Of a DNA stretch of 64,000 nucleotides, positions 37,655 through 46,949 are shown one piece after another (the stretch's first letter is position 1; each line of letters starts with the position of its first letter). Below the pieces are notes generated by a model. The model ran no database searches, had not been told where the DNA came from, and saw only the letters and a program-made list of their open reading frames with translations. Origin of the DNA: Rheinheimera sp. MM224 (GTDB taxonomy: Bacteria; Pseudomonadota; Gammaproteobacteria; Enterobacterales; Alteromonadaceae). Position numbers and translations under genes: made by a program. The stretch lies in assembly GCF_947090785.1 (NCBI RefSeq), contig NZ_OX352320.1, positions 3,027,001 through 3,091,000 of the forward strand, given 5' to 3'.

Positions 37655-38923
37655 ATGGCGCATTTTATTGACCGACGCTTAAATGGCAAAAACAAAAGTG
37701 CTGTCAACCGACAGCGCTTTATTCGCCGCTACAAGCAGCAAATTAAACAAGCTGTGTCCGATGCCATCAGCAAACGCAGTGTCACTGATATCAACAACGG
37801 TGAAAAAGTCTCTATTCCCGGCAAAGACATTACCGAACCTTTTTTCCATCAGGGTCAGGGCGGCCACAGAGCACGTGTACACCCGGGTAATGACCAATTC
37901 AGCCCTGGCGATAAAATCAAACGACCTCAAGGTGGACAAGGAGGTGGTTCAGGTCAAGGCGATGCCAGTGCAGATGGTGAAGGCGAAGACGAATTTGTAT
38001 TTTCGATTTCCAAAGACGAATACCTGGATTTATTATTTGAAGATTTAGAACTGCCCAATCTGAAAAAAAATCAGTTGGATAAGCTGGTGCAGTACAAAAA
38101 TGTGCGGGCTGGTTTTCGCTCTGAAGGCGTGCCCACCAATATAGATATAGTGCGATCCTTACAAGGCTCTCTAGCCCGTCGTGTCGCTATGACGGCCGGT
38201 AAAAAACGCGAATTGCATGAACTGGAGGCAAAATTAGCCTTAGTCGAAGCAGAACCAGTGCCGGATCAGCATCAACTAATGGCACTGCGCGAACAAATTG
38301 AGCTGCTTGAAAAACGCATAGGCGCAGTACCTTTTATCGACAGCTTTGATTTACGCTTTCGCAATTTTCAGAAGCGCCCTGAACCTACTAGTAAGGCGGT
38401 GATGTTTTGCCTGATGGATGTATCGGGTTCAATGGATCAGGCGACGAAAGACATGGCCAAACGTTTTTATATCCTGCTCTATATGTTTTTAAGCCGCAGC
38501 TATAAAAATGTCGAAGTGGTGTATATCCGCCACCATACACAAGCGAAGGAAGTCGACGAACAAGAGTTTTTTTACTCGCAGGAAACAGGCGGCACTATAG
38601 TGTCCAGTGCACTCAAAATGATGGCTGATATTGTCAAAGACAGGTATAACCCGGCCGAGTGGAATATCTACGCAGCGCAAGCCTCAGACGGCGATAACTG
38701 GGCTGATGACAGTCCGCAATGTGCCGATTTATTGGCGCAGCAGATATTGCCTTTTGTGCGTTATTACGCCTATATCGAAATTACCCCACGGCCCCACCAA
38801 AGCCTGTGGCTGGAGTACGAAAAATTGCAGCAAAGTTTTGATAACTTTGCCATTCAGCCGATACGGCAAGTAGCAGACATCTATCCTGTATTTCGCGAAC
38901 TTTTCAAAAAACAGGCCGCTTAG
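37655..38923 (+). CDS. yeaH: DUF444 von Willebrand A domain protein YeaH
   Basis: The 422-residue protein (E. coli 427) has a basic N terminus ([19 protein letters not shown]), a Gly-rich linker (about residues 90-115) and a VWA-type domain with the metal-site motif in [15 protein letters not shown]. It is a partner of PrkA/YeaG, as the operon order shows. Ribosome site GGAGG precedes the ATG. Biochemical role is not settled. Confidence 0.93.
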   Translation: MAHFIDRRLNGKNKSAVNRQRFIRRYKQQIKQAVSDAISKRSVTDINNGEKVSIPGKDITEPFFHQGQGGHRARVHPGNDQFSPGDKIKRPQGGQGGGSGQGDASADGEGEDEFVFSISKDEYLDLLFEDLELPNLKKNQLDKLVQYKNVRAGFRSEGVPTNIDIVRSLQGSLARRVAMTAGKKRELHELEAKLALVEAEPVPDQHQLMALREQIELLEKRIGAVPFIDSFDLRFRNFQKRPEPTSKAVMFCLMDVSGSMDQATKDMAKRFYILLYMFLSRSYKNVEVVYIRHHTQAKEVDEQEFFYSQETGGTIVSSALKMMADIVKDRYNPAEWNIYAAQASDGDNWADDSPQCADLLAQQILPFVRYYAYIEITPRPHQSLWLEYEKLQQSFDNFAIQPIRQVADIYPVFRELFKKQAA

Positions 38924-38946
38924 CTACTGACTTCAGGGAGTTGCTT

Positions 38947-40455
38947 ATGTCTTCTGTTGAACAAAAACAACCTTTATCCGACGGCCCGGACTGGAGCTTT
39001 GAATTATTAGGCCAGTATCAGGCAGAAATTGAACGGGTTGCCAAACTCTATAAGCTGGACACCTACCCCAACCAGATTGAGGTTATTACCGCCGAACAAA
39101 TGATGGACGCTTATTCCAGTGTCGGCATGCCTATTGGTTATAACCACTGGTCGTACGGCAAAAAATTTATCCAAACCGAACAGAACTACAAACGTGGTTT
39201 TATGGGGCTGGCGTATGAGATTGTGATTAACTCCAATCCTTGTATTGCGTATCTGATGGAAGAAAACACTATGACAATGCAGGCGCTGGTGATGGCGCAT
39301 GCCTGTTATGGTCATAACTCTTTTTTTAAAAACAATTACTTATTTCGTACCTGGACTGATGCGTCGTCCATTATCGATTATCTGGTGTTCGCCAAACAGT
39401 ATTTAAGTCACTGTGAAGAAAAATACGGTATCAGTGAAGTGGAAGATATGCTGGATTCTTGCCATGCGCTGATGAATTACGGTGTCGACAGATACAAAAG
39501 ACCACAAAAAATCTCGATGGACGAAGAGCAAAAACGCCAGAAAGACCGTGAAGCTTATCTACAGTCACAGGTGAATCAGCTGTGGAAAACCATTCCGAAT
39601 AAAGGCGATTTATCTGCAGAGCATGAGTACCGTTTTCCATCTGAACCACAGGAAAACATTTTGTACTTTATTGAAAAAAATGCCCCACTGCTCAAACCCT
39701 GGCAACGTGAGGTAGTGCGTATAGTACGGAAAATTTCGCAGTATTTTTACCCGCAAAAACAAACACAAGTCATGAATGAAGGCTGGGCAACCTTCTGGCA
39801 CTACACCATATTGCAGCATATGTATCAGGAGAACTTAGTCACCGACAAGTTTATTCTGGAAGTGCTGCATAACCACACCAATGTAGTGTTTCAACCTGAA
39901 TACCACAGCAAATATTATTCAGGTATTAACCCTTATGCGCTGGGCTATGCCATGTTTACCGACTTGCGCCGTATTTGCGAGCACCCAACCGAAGAAGACA
40001 AAGAATGGTTTCCGGATATTGCAGGCTCAGACTGGTTGGAAACTTTGCATTTTGCCATGCAAAACTTTAAAGATGAGAGTTTTATCAGCCAGTATTTATC
40101 ACCCAAAATTATCCGGGACTTTCATTTATTCGCCATTACAGACGATGACAAAGAAAGCACATTGGAAGTGGCCGCTATCCATAACGCTGAAGGCTACCAG
40201 CAAATCCGCCAGACCTTGTCAGCTCAGTATAACTTAAGCAATATTGAACCCAATATTCAGGTGTACAGTGCGGATATCACAGGGGATCGTAGCCTAACCT
40301 TACGATTTATTCCGAATCAGCGTATTCCGCTGTCAGACAATTTCCAGCAGGTACTGAAGCATGTGCACCGGTTGTGGGGCTTTAATGTGCAACTGGAGCA
40401 ATTAAACGAAGATGGTAGCGTGAAACTATTAGGGAGCTGCCCGCTTAGATTGTAA
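38947..40455 (+). CDS. ycgB: SpoVR family protein YcgB
   Basis: The 502-residue protein (E. coli YcgB 510) begins MSSVEQKQPLSDGPDWSF; the ATG at 38947 has GGGAG 6 bases upstream, better than a TTG at 38941. It holds NHWSYGKKFIQTEQNYKRG, NPCIAYLMEENTMTMQ, and MNEGWATFWHY, the SpoVR hallmarks. SpoVR acts in spore cortex formation in Bacillus; in proteobacteria it travels with yeaG-yeaH in a stress-response triad, here 23 bases after yeaH. Confidence 0.94.
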   Translation: MSSVEQKQPLSDGPDWSFELLGQYQAEIERVAKLYKLDTYPNQIEVITAEQMMDAYSSVGMPIGYNHWSYGKKFIQTEQNYKRGFMGLAYEIVINSNPCIAYLMEENTMTMQALVMAHACYGHNSFFKNNYLFRTWTDASSIIDYLVFAKQYLSHCEEKYGISEVEDMLDSCHALMNYGVDRYKRPQKISMDEEQKRQKDREAYLQSQVNQLWKTIPNKGDLSAEHEYRFPSEPQENILYFIEKNAPLLKPWQREVVRIVRKISQYFYPQKQTQVMNEGWATFWHYTILQHMYQENLVTDKFILEVLHNHTNVVFQPEYHSKYYSGINPYALGYAMFTDLRRICEHPTEEDKEWFPDIAGSDWLETLHFAMQNFKDESFISQYLSPKIIRDFHLFAITDDDKESTLEVAAIHNAEGYQQIRQTLSAQYNLSNIEPNIQVYSADITGDRSLTLRFIPNQRIPLSDNFQQVLKHVHRLWGFNVQLEQLNEDGSVKLLGSCPLRL

Positions 40456-40470
40456 AGATGCAGGGCAGCT
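40435..40470. terminator. Possible terminator between ycgB and the diguanylate cyclase gene
   Basis: AGCTGCCC (40435-40442) and GGGCAGCT (40463-40470) form an 8-bp stem with a 20-base loop holding the ycgB stop; TTTTA is found just after on the forward strand. Weak. Confidence 0.4.
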
Positions 40471-40476
40471 GTGGTT

Positions 40477-41433
40477 TTATTCAGCTTTGGTAATACAGTT
40501 GCGGCCAGCGGCTTTGGACTGATACAAAGCTTTATCCGCGGCTTCCAGCCAATCACGATACTCGCCCATGTCTTCGCGGTATTCTGCCACGCCTATACTG
40601 ACGGTCACCCTCAATATTTGCTGATTATATTCCACCGCCATCGCTTCAACATTTTTGCGCAGACGTTCAGCAAAAAACATCGCCTGCTCAACAGTGGTAT
40701 CGAGCAGCAATACGGCAAACTCTTCGCCACCATAACGACCAGCCACATCAGTGCTACGCAGATTTTTTTTCACAGCAGCTGCCACATGTTGGATCACCGC
40801 ATCACCAGCGGCATGACCAAAGGTATCGTTCACCCGCTTAAAGTGGTCAATGTCGCACATCAGTAAAGTGCTGTGATGGCCGCTGCGTTTTATGCGTTTG
40901 TATTCATTGATCAGCGCTTCTTCCCAGAAGCCTCTGTTATTTAAACTGGTCAGGAAATCTGTTTTGGACAAAGTACGTAATTGCCCATTCATCGACTCCA
41001 ATTCTATGCGACTGACAGCAACATCAGTCACATCATAAATAATCAGACAAAGGTGGGTCACTCTGCCCATAGTATCGGTTAGCGGGAATATGGTGCTGTT
41101 TTGATACATATATTCAGCAGAACCAGTAATAGGCCGGTAGTTACGGAATTTGAAAATATAGGGCCTCTGCTCCCAGATGGTAAAAGCACGGTTTTTCAAT
41201 AAAATCACCGGATCGCATTTGCGTCGCAACCAGTCTTCATCAATTTCGGAAAATAAATCAAACAGGTATCTGTCACGCACCTGACGAGGCGTCAGACCGC
41301 TATGGTTCTCCATAAAGCCGTTCCACACCTGAATGCGGTAATCAGCAGATAACACCACCAGACCAACGTCAACCGTCTGGAACATGTCCATCAACCAGTG
41401 GATTTCGGATACATCTACGTTGTTTTGTGACAT
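40477..41433 (-). CDS. PAS-GGDEF diguanylate cyclase
   Basis: The 318-residue cytoplasmic protein has an N-terminal PAS domain (about residues 10-130) and a C-terminal GGDEF domain (about 150-316) with active-site RYGGEEF. RSTD lies five residues before GGEEF, matching the RxxD inhibitory site, so product inhibition by c-di-GMP is expected. Its ATG immediately follows the stop of the CheC-type regulator gene, implying one operon and probably one signalling unit. Confidence 0.92.
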   Translation of the reverse strand: MSQNNVDVSEIHWLMDMFQTVDVGLVVLSADYRIQVWNGFMENHSGLTPRQVRDRYLFDLFSEIDEDWLRRKCDPVILLKNRAFTIWEQRPYIFKFRNYRPITGSAEYMYQNSTIFPLTDTMGRVTHLCLIIYDVTDVAVSRIELESMNGQLRTLSKTDFLTSLNNRGFWEEALINEYKRIKRSGHHSTLLMCDIDHFKRVNDTFGHAAGDAVIQHVAAAVKKNLRSTDVAGRYGGEEFAVLLLDTTVEQAMFFAERLRKNVEAMAVEYNQQILRVTVSIGVAEYREDMGEYRDWLEAADKALYQSKAAGRNCITKAE

Positions 41434-42465
41434 TTAATCTTCCAGAAGGAATTCGACTTTATAATTCAGCGTTTTAATACTGTCTTCGGTAAATAACAGT
41501 AATAAATCGCAGCTGATATTATAGTTTTCAATACCATAGCTGATTTCTATCGCTAAAGTACGACGCCAGCGTCTGGCATTGGCTTTAATCAGTTCACTGA
41601 CAGGGGCATGCTGCCCTAATACCACAGGGTGGCCCTGACTAAAGGTCATATCAATTTGTTCGGCTAGTCCTTTTAATACAGCACCAATCAGAATATTGGC
41701 GATGTCCATTAATAGCTCCAGCTCTACCTTAGTGGTCAGCTCGCCGTTGTATTGCATCAGCCTCGCTATATCAACAAAACTGGAGTCATTGAGTATCAAC
41801 AAAGCTTCACCGGCAACACCACCACCAATAAAACCCTGGCAAACAGCCGAGGTGTTTTCCTTCTGTTCCACAGAAGCGATAGCCATATGCAGTTCACTGA
41901 CTTCAATGACGTTTACATTAGGAATAGGCAGTTTGACAAAGACCTTCAGCAGGCGCGCTAATAAATCACCAGCCTGGCCCATAGCTACATTACTCAGCTC
42001 CTGAAATACATCACGTAAATCGTTGGATAATACAAAAGATCCGGTATTTTTTACTGCTGCGACTTTGGGCTCGGTTTTGGCTTGTTCTTGCTGCTGAATA
42101 GTTTTTTGTTCAACCAAACCCAGTACATGATTTAGCTTTTGTTGGTCGACAGGTTTTTTTATAAAGTCTAAAGCGCCATAAGATAAAACCCGCTCGCGGG
42201 CTTCAGGCTGAATATCACCAGATACTACTATAGTTTTGACCGAAAGCTGTTGTTGCTGAATAGCAGCAAGCACCTGATAACCATCCAGTATCGGCATATT
42301 TAAATCAAGGAAAAGTAAGTCGATTGGCTGGCGCTGCAAAATGTCCAAAGCCTCACCGCCATGACCAGCAAACTGGATATTTTGCTGCCACTCTGCTGGT
42401 AAAGCTCTTGCCATTTGTTTACGTGCAAGGTTGGAATCGTCACATATCAAAACTGCTGCTACCAT
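41434..42465 (-). CDS. Response regulator with CheC phosphatase domain
   Basis: The 343-residue protein joins a receiver domain (residues 1-120, phosphoacceptor D54 in LFLDLNMPILDG, Lys in FIKKPVD) to a CheC-like domain (about 145-340). Two CheC active-site helices are present: DVFQELSN with Pro 23 residues after Asn, matching DxxxExxNx22P, and a second copy ELLMDIAN with the same spacing, in which Glu is replaced by Asp. This predicts a phosphatase acting on CheY-like receivers. It is cotranscribed with the diguanylate cyclase. Confidence 0.88.
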   Translation of the reverse strand: MVAAVLICDDSNLARKQMARALPAEWQQNIQFAGHGGEALDILQRQPIDLLFLDLNMPILDGYQVLAAIQQQQLSVKTIVVSGDIQPEARERVLSYGALDFIKKPVDQQKLNHVLGLVEQKTIQQQEQAKTEPKVAAVKNTGSFVLSNDLRDVFQELSNVAMGQAGDLLARLLKVFVKLPIPNVNVIEVSELHMAIASVEQKENTSAVCQGFIGGGVAGEALLILNDSSFVDIARLMQYNGELTTKVELELLMDIANILIGAVLKGLAEQIDMTFSQGHPVVLGQHAPVSELIKANARRWRRTLAIEISYGIENYNISCDLLLLFTEDSIKTLNYKVEFLLED

Positions 42466-42610
42466 TTACGGCTCACTTCACGTATTGTTATTTTCCAGTG
42501 TAGTCAGAAAGATGGCTCTGCGCTAACCCTGTGTAGTATCTGACAAAAAATAAGCAACACCTACTATTTTTTTCACTTTCAGCCGTATTACCAATCTGGG
42601 AGACATTTGA

Positions 42611-43219
42611 ATGTCGTCAAATCTGATAAAAACCATCGTTTTTAGTTTAGCCCTGAGTCCAGCAGCCTGGGCTGTTGATTTAAATGCACAGTTGCCAAGC
42701 CGTTTATCCGAAGTAAAAGCCGGCAATAAGGCTGTCGAATTGCAAGGCCATCAGGTGCAGTTACAGCAACAGGCTCCAGATTTTCAGGTGGTGGACGAGA
42801 AGTTTAAAACTATCAAATTAAGCGATTTTAAAGGCAAAACTGTATTGATCAGCGTGGTGCCCAGTGTCGATACCGGCATTTGCTCGCTGCAAACCAAAAG
42901 ATTTAATCAGGAAGTCAGCAAAGTGTCTGACAATGTGGTGATGATGACAATCTCTACCGACCTGCCCTTTGCACAAAAACGCTATTGCGCTCAGGAAAAA
43001 GTCGATCAGTTACTGGTGTTATCTGATGCGGTGTGGCGCGATTTTGGCAGTAATTACGGCTTATTAATTAAAGATATGGGCATTCTGGCTCGCGCCGTAT
43101 TAATTATTGATGCGAAAGGGAATTTGGCCTATCAGCAGTTGGTTCCAGCCCTGGCACAAGAACCGGATTACGCACATAGCATGGCAGCCCTTGCGCAAAT
43201 AACCGGCAAAAAATCTTAA
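42611..43219 (+). CDS. tpx: Thiol peroxidase Tpx with signal peptide
   Basis: Tpx reduces hydroperoxides using thioredoxin-type donors. The 202-residue protein carries an extra N-terminal segment IKTIVFSLALSPAAWAVDL that looks like a cleavable Sec signal, so it should be periplasmic, unlike the compact 168-residue E. coli protein. Peroxidatic Cys is in VDTGICSLQTKRF and resolving Cys in FAQKRYCAQEK. A ribosome site GGGAGA precedes the ATG. Confidence 0.88.
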   Translation: MSSNLIKTIVFSLALSPAAWAVDLNAQLPSRLSEVKAGNKAVELQGHQVQLQQQAPDFQVVDEKFKTIKLSDFKGKTVLISVVPSVDTGICSLQTKRFNQEVSKVSDNVVMMTISTDLPFAQKRYCAQEKVDQLLVLSDAVWRDFGSNYGLLIKDMGILARAVLIIDAKGNLAYQQLVPALAQEPDYAHSMAALAQITGKKS

Positions 43220-43227
43220 ATTCCCCT

Positions 43228-43287
43228 CTTGAAAACTCTCTAAGCGCACATATTAAGTAAGCAGGTGGCCATCCGGCACCTGCTTAC
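43228..43287 (+). promoter_or_regulatory. Heat-shock (sigma-32 type) promoter and leader hairpin of the hsp20 gene
   Basis: CTTGAAA at 43228-43234 is a perfect sigma-32 -35; 11 bases later GCACAT agrees in four of six positions with CCCCAT. Just after the expected start, GTAAGCAGGTG (43257-43267) and CACCTGCTTAC (43277-43287) form a perfect 11-bp hairpin without T-run, so it would cap the 5' end of the mRNA. It could also help end tpx. Confidence 0.55.
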
Positions 43288-43342
43288 ATTGCTCGTTCAT
43301 TTGAAGAGCAGAACAAATAAATCGCCTTAGAGGATTTTAAAA

Positions 43343-43825
43343 ATGCATACAGTAGATTTCACCCCACTTTACCGTTCATTTATTGGTTTTGATCATTTAG
43401 CTAACCTGATGGACGCCGCTGCACGCAATGAGAAGCAGCCTGCTTATCCACCTTACAATATCGAAGTGACAGGTGAAGATCAGTATCGTATTACCATGGC
43501 TATAGCCGGCTTTGATGAAAACGAGCTGTCGATTGAAACTGAACACAACACTTTGCTGGTTCGTGGTCAGAAAGCCGATAAAACTGAAGGTCGCCGTTTC
43601 CTGCATCAGGGCATAGCAGAGCGTAACTTTGAACGTAAGTTCCAGCTGTCTGATTATATTAAAGTGACCGGCGCTCAGATGAGCCATGGCCTGTTGCATA
43701 TTGAGCTGGTACGTGAAGTACCTGAAGCGTTAAAACCACGCAAAATCAGCATCAACCAACAGTCGACGGTTAAGGTTGAACCTCAACTGCTGAATGAGCA
43801 TTTAGCCCAGGTGAGTAATGCTTAA
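43343..43825 (+). CDS. ibpA: Small heat-shock protein, IbpA/Hsp20 family
   Basis: The 160-residue protein opens DFTPLYRSFIGFDHLANLMD and has an alpha-crystallin domain (about residues 35-130) with YNIEVTGEDQYRITMAIAG and GIAERNFERKFQL, as in IbpA/IbpB, which hold unfolded proteins for DnaK and ClpB. AGAGGA lies 8 bases before the ATG. It has only one such gene in the window. Confidence 0.93.
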   Translation: MHTVDFTPLYRSFIGFDHLANLMDAAARNEKQPAYPPYNIEVTGEDQYRITMAIAGFDENELSIETEHNTLLVRGQKADKTEGRRFLHQGIAERNFERKFQLSDYIKVTGAQMSHGLLHIELVREVPEALKPRKISINQQSTVKVEPQLLNEHLAQVSNA

Positions 43826-43842
43826 GCCTGACAAGGCTTTTA
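43824..43842 (+). terminator. Possible terminator of the hsp20 gene
   Basis: AAGCCT and AGGCTT pair around GACA and run into TTT; outer GAGTAA and TTACTC extend the structure. It lies in the 14-base gap to the convergent hydrolase gene. Confidence 0.5.
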
Positions 43843-44595
43843 CTCATTAGCCTGAAGACGCTGAATAAACTCAAGCAGAACCGAATTCACCAGTTCTGCA
43901 TCTGTAACGGGCCCCATGTGGCCCGTTTTTACTGTTTGGAACTCGACGCAAGGCAAAGCACCAGCCAGCATTGTCGCCAAACATTGCGCTGATAACTGGC
44001 TTTGCTCGCCACTTAACAGCAATACAGGACAGTGGATAGCTGTGGCGTAATCGGCAAGTGTTGCGGGCTCTCCACTTAAAGCTTCAAAATCAGCAGCCAC
44101 TTTCCCCACTTGCGTTGTGAGTTTTTGTTGCATGACATCCGGCAAATGACTGAAGTACCCATCACCTTGCCAATAATCAATAAAAAGCTCTGCTGCGTCT
44201 TTTGGGTTTACATTCAGCATCTGCTGGCTTAACTGCTGCACCTGCTGATACAGAGCAGGTTCAGAGGCATTAAACAAATGAAAAGCCACAGGTTCAAACA
44301 ATACTAAGGCTTTAAATAATTCTGGCCTTATGCGTGCCATATGCAAAGCGACTGCACCACCAAAGGAGTGGCCCATCAAAATCACAGAACCTGCAGGTTT
44401 TCCTTCGAGCAAAGGCCACAACTGGCTGACCTCATCAGCAAGTTGCATAGGTCTGGGGTAACTGCCTGTATTACTGCCATAACCCAACAGATCAGGATTC
44501 AGCACCTGATAATCGGCTTTCAGAGCCAGCTTCAAGCCCTGCCATTGGCGTCCACTGGAAAGCGAACTGTGCAGCATCAGAACCGTAGTTTGCAT
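43840..44595 (-). CDS. Alpha/beta hydrolase
   Basis: The 251-residue protein has the alpha/beta hydrolase layout: an oxyanion segment VLMLHSSLSSGRQW, nucleophile elbow GHSFGGAVAL with Ser about residue 96, acidic residue after CPVLLLSGEQS and His in KTGHMGPVTDAE. No signal peptide. Substrate is unknown. It starts 3 bases after the MAPEG gene, with which it should be cotranscribed. Confidence 0.85.
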   Translation of the reverse strand: MQTTVLMLHSSLSSGRQWQGLKLALKADYQVLNPDLLGYGSNTGSYPRPMQLADEVSQLWPLLEGKPAGSVILMGHSFGGAVALHMARIRPELFKALVLFEPVAFHLFNASEPALYQQVQQLSQQMLNVNPKDAAELFIDYWQGDGYFSHLPDVMQQKLTTQVGKVAADFEALSGEPATLADYATAIHCPVLLLSGEQSQLSAQCLATMLAGALPCVEFQTVKTGHMGPVTDAELVNSVLLEFIQRLQANE

Positions 44596-44598
44596 CTG

Positions 44599-44979
44599 TT
44601 ACTTCGCCAGTAAAAACACTGCACCCACAATAAGTGCAGCGAAAGTCGAAATCATGCCTAAGAAACGAGGCACCGAAGTACCGCTGCTGCGCCACAAACC
44701 TATTGCATGCAGTACTCGTCCAGCTAAAGTTAAACCAGCCACCAGATGCAGTTGCCAGGCAGGGCTTTGTTGTAATTCCAGTAGCGCAACAAGAATAAGT
44801 AAAAACGGCACATATTCAGCAAAGTTGCCGTGCATCCGCACCGTCTGTAACAGCTGCGGTTCTTTACCTGTTCCCAGGCCAATTCTATGCTTAAAACGCT
44901 GGCGGATCACAAAACCAGCCAAGACAACATACAACAGTGCCAGAATAGCTGCGTAAAAAGAGGTAATAGCTAAAGTCAC
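44599..44979 (-). CDS. yecN: MAPEG family membrane protein (YecN-like)
   Basis: The 126-residue protein has four hydrophobic spans and the MAPEG core RIGLGTGKEPQLLQTVRMHGNFAEYVP, read here in two parts: RIGLGTGKEPQLL and RMHGNFAEYVP. MAPEG proteins include glutathione transferases and leukotriene synthases; YecN itself has no assigned reaction. In E. coli yecN lies between yecE and cmoA, which here are at 0.5-2 kb without it. Confidence 0.85.
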   Translation of the reverse strand: MTLAITSFYAAILALLYVVLAGFVIRQRFKHRIGLGTGKEPQLLQTVRMHGNFAEYVPFLLILVALLELQQSPAWQLHLVAGLTLAGRVLHAIGLWRSSGTSVPRFLGMISTFAALIVGAVFLLAK

Positions 44980-45084
44980 ATTTATGCCCTTAAAGTTGTT
45001 GCAGAACTATCGACTGAAATATCCTGCGGAAGAGACTGAAGCTCATTGAATCCTTAGATCCACAGAAATCGCTACAGATTCCAA

Positions 45085-45109
45085 TAAAAAGCCCACTCTA
45101 GGTGGGCTT
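45085..45109 (-). terminator. Terminator of adk
   Basis: On the reverse strand AAGCCCAC and GTGGGCTT pair around a 5-base loop and run into TTTTATT. Confidence 0.9.
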
Positions 45110-45127
45110 CGATGAAACTGGAGTGGG

Positions 45128-45826
<699 letters not shown>

Positions 45827-46158
45827 TTACATAATGTGCTTCATCAGACAAGAAGTTTGTCTGCTTGTCTTACCTGATCGACCGCAGTCAAGCCTACTTT
45901 GGTAGGATAACTTGCTACAACAGCCTATTGGGACATCTATAGAGCGGAAATACGACTAAAAGGAAAAAAAGTTGAATAAAGACAGTATGCTATTCGACTA
46001 AAGTGGTGCATTTTCACTGCGTTGCAGAGCAACTCCTACAACAAGGCGGCTGAGGTTAAATTGTGTAACTGCTGAAATAACAACCAGAGCAAAAATAAAG
46101 TAAATTATTGATTTATATAGATTAAAATCTACACAACATTTAAAACAATTAGCATAAA

Positions 46159-46172
46159 TTGATTGAGATCAA
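46159..46172. promoter_or_regulatory. Perfect FNR-type site
   Basis: TTGATTGAGATCAA matches the FNR/EtrA/Anr consensus TTGATNNNNATCAA in all ten fixed positions. On the reverse strand a -10-like TAGATT (46126-46131) lies downstream, about 46 bases from the site centre to the inferred start. The nearest gene in that direction is adk, nearly 390 bases away. Confidence 0.5.
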
Positions 46173-46192
46173 TAAAACAAAGAATTTTATAA

Positions 46193-46228
46193 AGAAAAGC
46201 TTCGGAAGCACACAAAGCACTCCGAAGC
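46193..46228 (-). terminator. Terminator of the sigma/anti-sigma operon
   Basis: GCTTCGGA and TCCGAAGC (8 bp) pair; on the reverse strand TTTTC follows, and on the forward strand ATTTTTT. Confidence 0.8.
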
Positions 46229-46238
46229 CCATTTTTTA

Positions 46239-46949
46239 TCAGGCTTTAAATTGCAGGTTGTTCAGCAGTTGCCGTTCACCTTGTTGCAGTACTTCAGCTT
46301 TATCACTGACCATCACCAGAATAGCTTTATGGCTACTAATGCTGCGTCCCTGGTATTTGTCATCATGAAACTCCGCTTCATACTCCAATGAGTTCTCTTT
46401 GGGTACCACAAACACTGTCATCAGGCCTTGTTCTGTCTCCACAACCAGATGCAAAGAACGGGTGCCACGGAAGTTACAGAAGTTCGCATAAACTACAGCA
46501 TGGCCATTTTCAACAAGGCTGGCATCAAACTCAGCCAATTTGGCGTTCACGTCGGACAGAGACAAAGCTGTATTCATATGCTGGATATAGGGTTCCTCGT
46601 GGTACACATGAGCAAGGGAGTTTTCGCCGAGGCTTTGCGAGCCATACAGAAAAAACGACCAGTTCAGTGCAAAACCTGCTAAAAACGCGACAGAAGCAGC
46701 TAACGCAACCAGATTCTGATAAAAACGCTTCTGCTGTTGTTGTTTGTGCTTGTGCTGTTGCATCAATAATGCATTTTCCAGAGTTTTTGGCACTGGTGGG
46801 CTTAACAACAGTTTGATGTGCTGATCCAACTCCAGTACATCCTGATGAAATTGCTGACTATCGGAGTCCTGCTGCAACTGCTGTTGTTGTTCAGAGGTCA
46901 AATGATAGGGATCAGTCAGCAAACGACGGCGAACTTCTAACTCATCCAT
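46239..46949 (-). CDS. DUF3379 family membrane protein, probable anti-sigma factor
   Basis: The 236-residue protein has a basic/Gln-rich cytoplasmic part (about residues 1-75), one membrane span (LVALAASVAFLAGFALNW, about 80-98) and a periplasmic domain, as in DUF3379 proteins that pair with ECF sigma factors in Alteromonadales and Vibrio. Its start overlaps the sigma gene end by 8 bases, the usual sigma/anti-sigma coupling. The periplasmic part could sense an envelope signal such as metal; this is inferred. Confidence 0.8.
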   Translation of the reverse strand: MDELEVRRRLLTDPYHLTSEQQQQLQQDSDSQQFHQDVLELDQHIKLLLSPPVPKTLENALLMQQHKHKQQQQKRFYQNLVALAASVAFLAGFALNWSFFLYGSQSLGENSLAHVYHEEPYIQHMNTALSLSDVNAKLAEFDASLVENGHAVVYANFCNFRGTRSLHLVVETEQGLMTVFVVPKENSLEYEAEFHDDKYQGRSISSHKAILVMVSDKAEVLQQGERQLLNNLQFKA

